This document shows positions 18,697 to 20,699 of a stretch of 20,699 bases of DNA, one piece after another (the first letter of the stretch is position 1; the number at the start of each line of letters is the position of its first letter). Under the pieces are notes generated by a model, which ran no database searches, was not told where the DNA came from, and worked only from the letters and a program-made list of their open reading frames with translations. The position numbers and the translations under genes were made by a program. This stretch comes from a virus, in IMG/VR virus record IMGVR_UViG_3300007162_000032, positions 1 to 20,699 of that record, one strand, 5' to 3'.

Positions 18697-20686
18697 TCTA
18701 GTAACTATTAATTCTATAACCATAAAGCATGGCCACAATAACACTATATGGACTATATCTAACAACAACCAGTCTTATGGTTTATTTGAACAATTAATAA
18801 TTGAAGAGGGCATATTTGGAACTGTGCCTTCTGGAATTCTAGTCATTAGAGATCCTTCTGATGCTATGGCTGATTTTAATTTTAGTGGAAAAGATCAACT
18901 AACTTTAAACATCACAGATAGAAACGGACAAACAATATCAATTAATGATTTTTACATTTATCAGGTTTCAAGAGGAACTGATTATATTGATAAGACAACT
19001 CCAAAATTATTAAATTTAAAATTTGTTCATGAGTCATATTTTTTCAATGAAAGAGTTCCTGTTGATGTAGTAGAAGATATAAAGCTAATATCCGATGCAA
19101 CTGCCCAAGGAGATGTTACAGGAGATAGCTGGGTAAAAGATATGTTTACCATATTTTTTCCAGGTGATGTTTTTTATGTTTCCAAAACAACAAACTATGC
19201 ATGGTTAAAGAATAAACCCATTACATATCCAGCAGGAACAAAAACTGATCAGATAAAGGTTTTAAATCTTTTAAATTATTTGGCTGAAAATTCAAACGTA
19301 CAAAATACTTTGGTATCTTCTCCAGTAGCAGATGTTTTCTTTTGGAAAGATTTGGCATCAACAAACTTTGTTTCTCTGTCAACCCTAATACAATCTGAAC
19401 CTGTTGCTTATTACACAACTATTGATAGAGACAGCTATCCAGAAACACAAGATCCAAATTTAAGAGAAGAAAAAATTGATGCAGTTAATGTAACTCCAAA
19501 TATCTCTTTTATGGAATTAGAAAATGCCGGAACATTCGGATCTTATTACGAAAGAATAGATCCTAATTTTGAAAATCCTTATTTTAAATTCTTGGATGAT
19601 ACAGAATCAGTTGTAAAAAAGAATGTTATCTATAGAATAAAAGATTTATTTCCTGCGGCAATTTATAATTTTTATACTTCAGGAACAGATACGGATTATC
19701 CTTTAGATTTTACCGTATCAGATGTTATAAAATTTGATGATTTTAAGTTAGAATATTTGTCAAATAATACTTCAGGTGTTACGCTAACACATTATTCAAG
19801 AAGAGTATATCCAGATTCTTCTTTTGGATATTACGATGAATCCTATTACAATTCGTCTGGATCTGAACCATCCTATAGCTATTATTCGTTAGAGGGAATA
19901 ACAGCACCGCAGAATACTCCATCAAGAAATAGTATTACGTTGTGGCAAACGATGTATGATATAGATGAAGCAGATCCATTTGGAGACACTACAAATAGAA
20001 CACTGAATATACCAAAAGTTTATATAAGCATTAAGAAAACACTCATGTCAAAAAATGCTGCTTACTTTAAACTTAGAAAATTAAAAGAAAAGTGGAACGT
20101 GTTTAAAAATGTTGTCTGCTGTGTTAATAATGGAAATGATTCTTTTATGGCTATTATAACAGGAGCAACTGGCTTGACTGCCGCTTCAAGCCCGACAAGA
20201 GCTAAAGCATATGCTTATTCCTGGGAAGAGGTAGAAGCGGTTCCAAAGGTTCTAGGATTTACTACAGCAACAACTTTGGATTTTGAAGGTAGTTTCTTGA
20301 CAGATTTTACACAAACAAATCCAAATTTCTTCATTAAAAAATTAACTAATGGTAGAAAAGGTACAGTTACTCCCAGAAAATTTGAAGCTTATAACATAAA
20401 CGAATATACCAATAAAACTTCAGGATCTGCTGAATATGGAGGACCTGGTACTAATTTTACAGCCACTGGTTATCCGCTCGGACTAAGAAATGTTCCCGTT
20501 GGTTCTTATCCAAACACAACGACTCCATGTAGCGATGTAGCTCACGGTCAATTAGTAAAGATGTTCCAAGTTGATATAAGAACTATAAGAGGTCTTACCT
20601 TTACAGATCAAGAATATAAAAATACTCCTGTAATATACATGTTTGAGACACAAAACGATAAGGAAGGACAGTGTGAAACATGCTAG
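18683..20686 (+). CDS. gp27-like central baseplate hub, extended
   Basis: 667 residues; T4 gp27 is 391. AGGA 9 bases upstream supports ATG 18683. The N-terminal 120 residues match the gp27 hub barrel: GIFGTVPSGILVIRDPSDAM (T4 SLYGRNEGMLQFYD), GKDQLTLNITDRNGQ and INDFYIYQVSRG. A second hub-like segment may be VLNLLNYLAENSNVQNTLVS. The C-terminal half is Tyr/Ser/Thr-rich and not T4-like, and ends in CETC. Context after gp48 and gp53 fits the hub. It could be a fusion or a structural expansion of the hub; the C-terminal role is unknown. Confidence 0.7.
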   Translation: MALADLVTINSITIKHGHNNTIWTISNNNQSYGLFEQLIIEEGIFGTVPSGILVIRDPSDAMADFNFSGKDQLTLNITDRNGQTISINDFYIYQVSRGTDYIDKTTPKLLNLKFVHESYFFNERVPVDVVEDIKLISDATAQGDVTGDSWVKDMFTIFFPGDVFYVSKTTNYAWLKNKPITYPAGTKTDQIKVLNLLNYLAENSNVQNTLVSSPVADVFFWKDLASTNFVSLSTLIQSEPVAYYTTIDRDSYPETQDPNLREEKIDAVNVTPNISFMELENAGTFGSYYERIDPNFENPYFKFLDDTESVVKKNVIYRIKDLFPAAIYNFYTSGTDTDYPLDFTVSDVIKFDDFKLEYLSNNTSGVTLTHYSRRVYPDSSFGYYDESYYNSSGSEPSYSYYSLEGITAPQNTPSRNSITLWQTMYDIDEADPFGDTTNRTLNIPKVYISIKKTLMSKNAAYFKLRKLKEKWNVFKNVVCCVNNGNDSFMAIITGATGLTAASSPTRAKAYAYSWEEVEAVPKVLGFTTATTLDFEGSFLTDFTQTNPNFFIKKLTNGRKGTVTPRKFEAYNINEYTNKTSGSAEYGGPGTNFTATGYPLGLRNVPVGSYPNTTTPCSDVAHGQLVKMFQVDIRTIRGLTFTDQEYKNTPVIYMFETQNDKEGQCETC

Positions 20687-20699
20687 ATCCAGCAACAAT
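20680..20699 (+). CDS. Start of a further gene (partial)
   Basis: ATG at 20680 overlaps the hub stop (ATGCTAG) and the frame MLDPAT is open to the window end. AAGGAAGGA lies 11-19 bases upstream. Tight overlap is typical here. MLDPAT openings are familiar in tail-region proteins of T4-like environmental phages, but six codons are too few to identify it. Confidence 0.5.

Noticed and set aside
1-20699. CRISPR arrays, insertion sequences, integrases, attachment sites
   Set aside because: No regularly spaced repeats with spacers, no transposase or integrase motifs, and no long inverted or direct terminal repeats were seen.

Overview
The window reads as a stretch of a T4-like contractile-tailed phage (myovirus) genome. 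It is AT-rich and densely packed. Start and stop codons overlap at many junctions, both strands are used in blocks, and several genes match T4 morphogenesis and replication proteins: gp33, gp32, gp26, gp4, gp48, gp53, a gp54/gp19-type tube protein and a gp27-like hub. The host cannot be told from the sequence. The gene set resembles marine/environmental T4-like phages more than coliphage T4, because it has a short gp33 directly before gp32, a very long hub and tRNAs without encoded CCA.

Layout. (1) 1-5855: accessory, probably virion-associated genes. A divergent pair with paralogous coiled-coil N-termini opens the window. A plus-strand run follows: three unrecognised proteins, a WYL_2/Sm-like domain protein, a 57-residue protein, and a 777-residue protein with 49 cysteines. 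(2) 5856-9766: a plus-strand early or metabolic module that is less AT-rich and uses CGN arginine codons. It holds GMP reductase, a conserved phage protein, an Sm-like protein, a tight Arg-Gln-Gly-Asn tRNA array, a cytidine-deaminase-like protein and other small genes. It also has a candidate structured RNA in front of tRNA-Ile(TAT), a small membrane protein and a strong terminator. Sigma70-type promoters recur through it. (3) 9765-13507: beta-rich, likely virion-surface genes on the minus strand, interrupted by a plus-strand nucleotidyltransferase whose N-terminus looks like a T4 capsid-targeting sequence. (4) 13546-14752: gp33 (late-transcription co-activator) and gp32 (ssDNA-binding protein), with their own promoter, a leader hairpin and a terminator. 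(5) 14716-17158, minus strand: gp4, tube-like protein, gp26 and an acidic protein, in one overlapping operon. (6) 17183-20699, plus strand: gp48, gp53, the gp27-like hub and the first codons of another gene, diverging from block 5.

How the genes fit together. GMP reductase and the deaminase-like protein would convert G and C precursors toward A and U/T precursors, which suits an AT-rich genome. The phage tRNAs Arg(TCT) and Ile(TAT) decode AGA and ATA; AGA is the usual arginine codon in the late genes. gp33 would direct late transcription at TATAAATA-type promoters, which occur in two of the divergent intergenic regions. The gp26, gp48, gp53, tube and hub genes build the baseplate and tail tube, and gp4 completes heads.

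Most notable observation: gp26 ends in a T TTT TTT slippery heptamer followed within four codons by its stop. A 65-codon reading frame in -1 continues from it and has no usable start codon of its own. This predicts a programmed -1 frameshift making a gp26 fusion of about 292 residues, analogous to the lambda G/GT tail-assembly chaperones.
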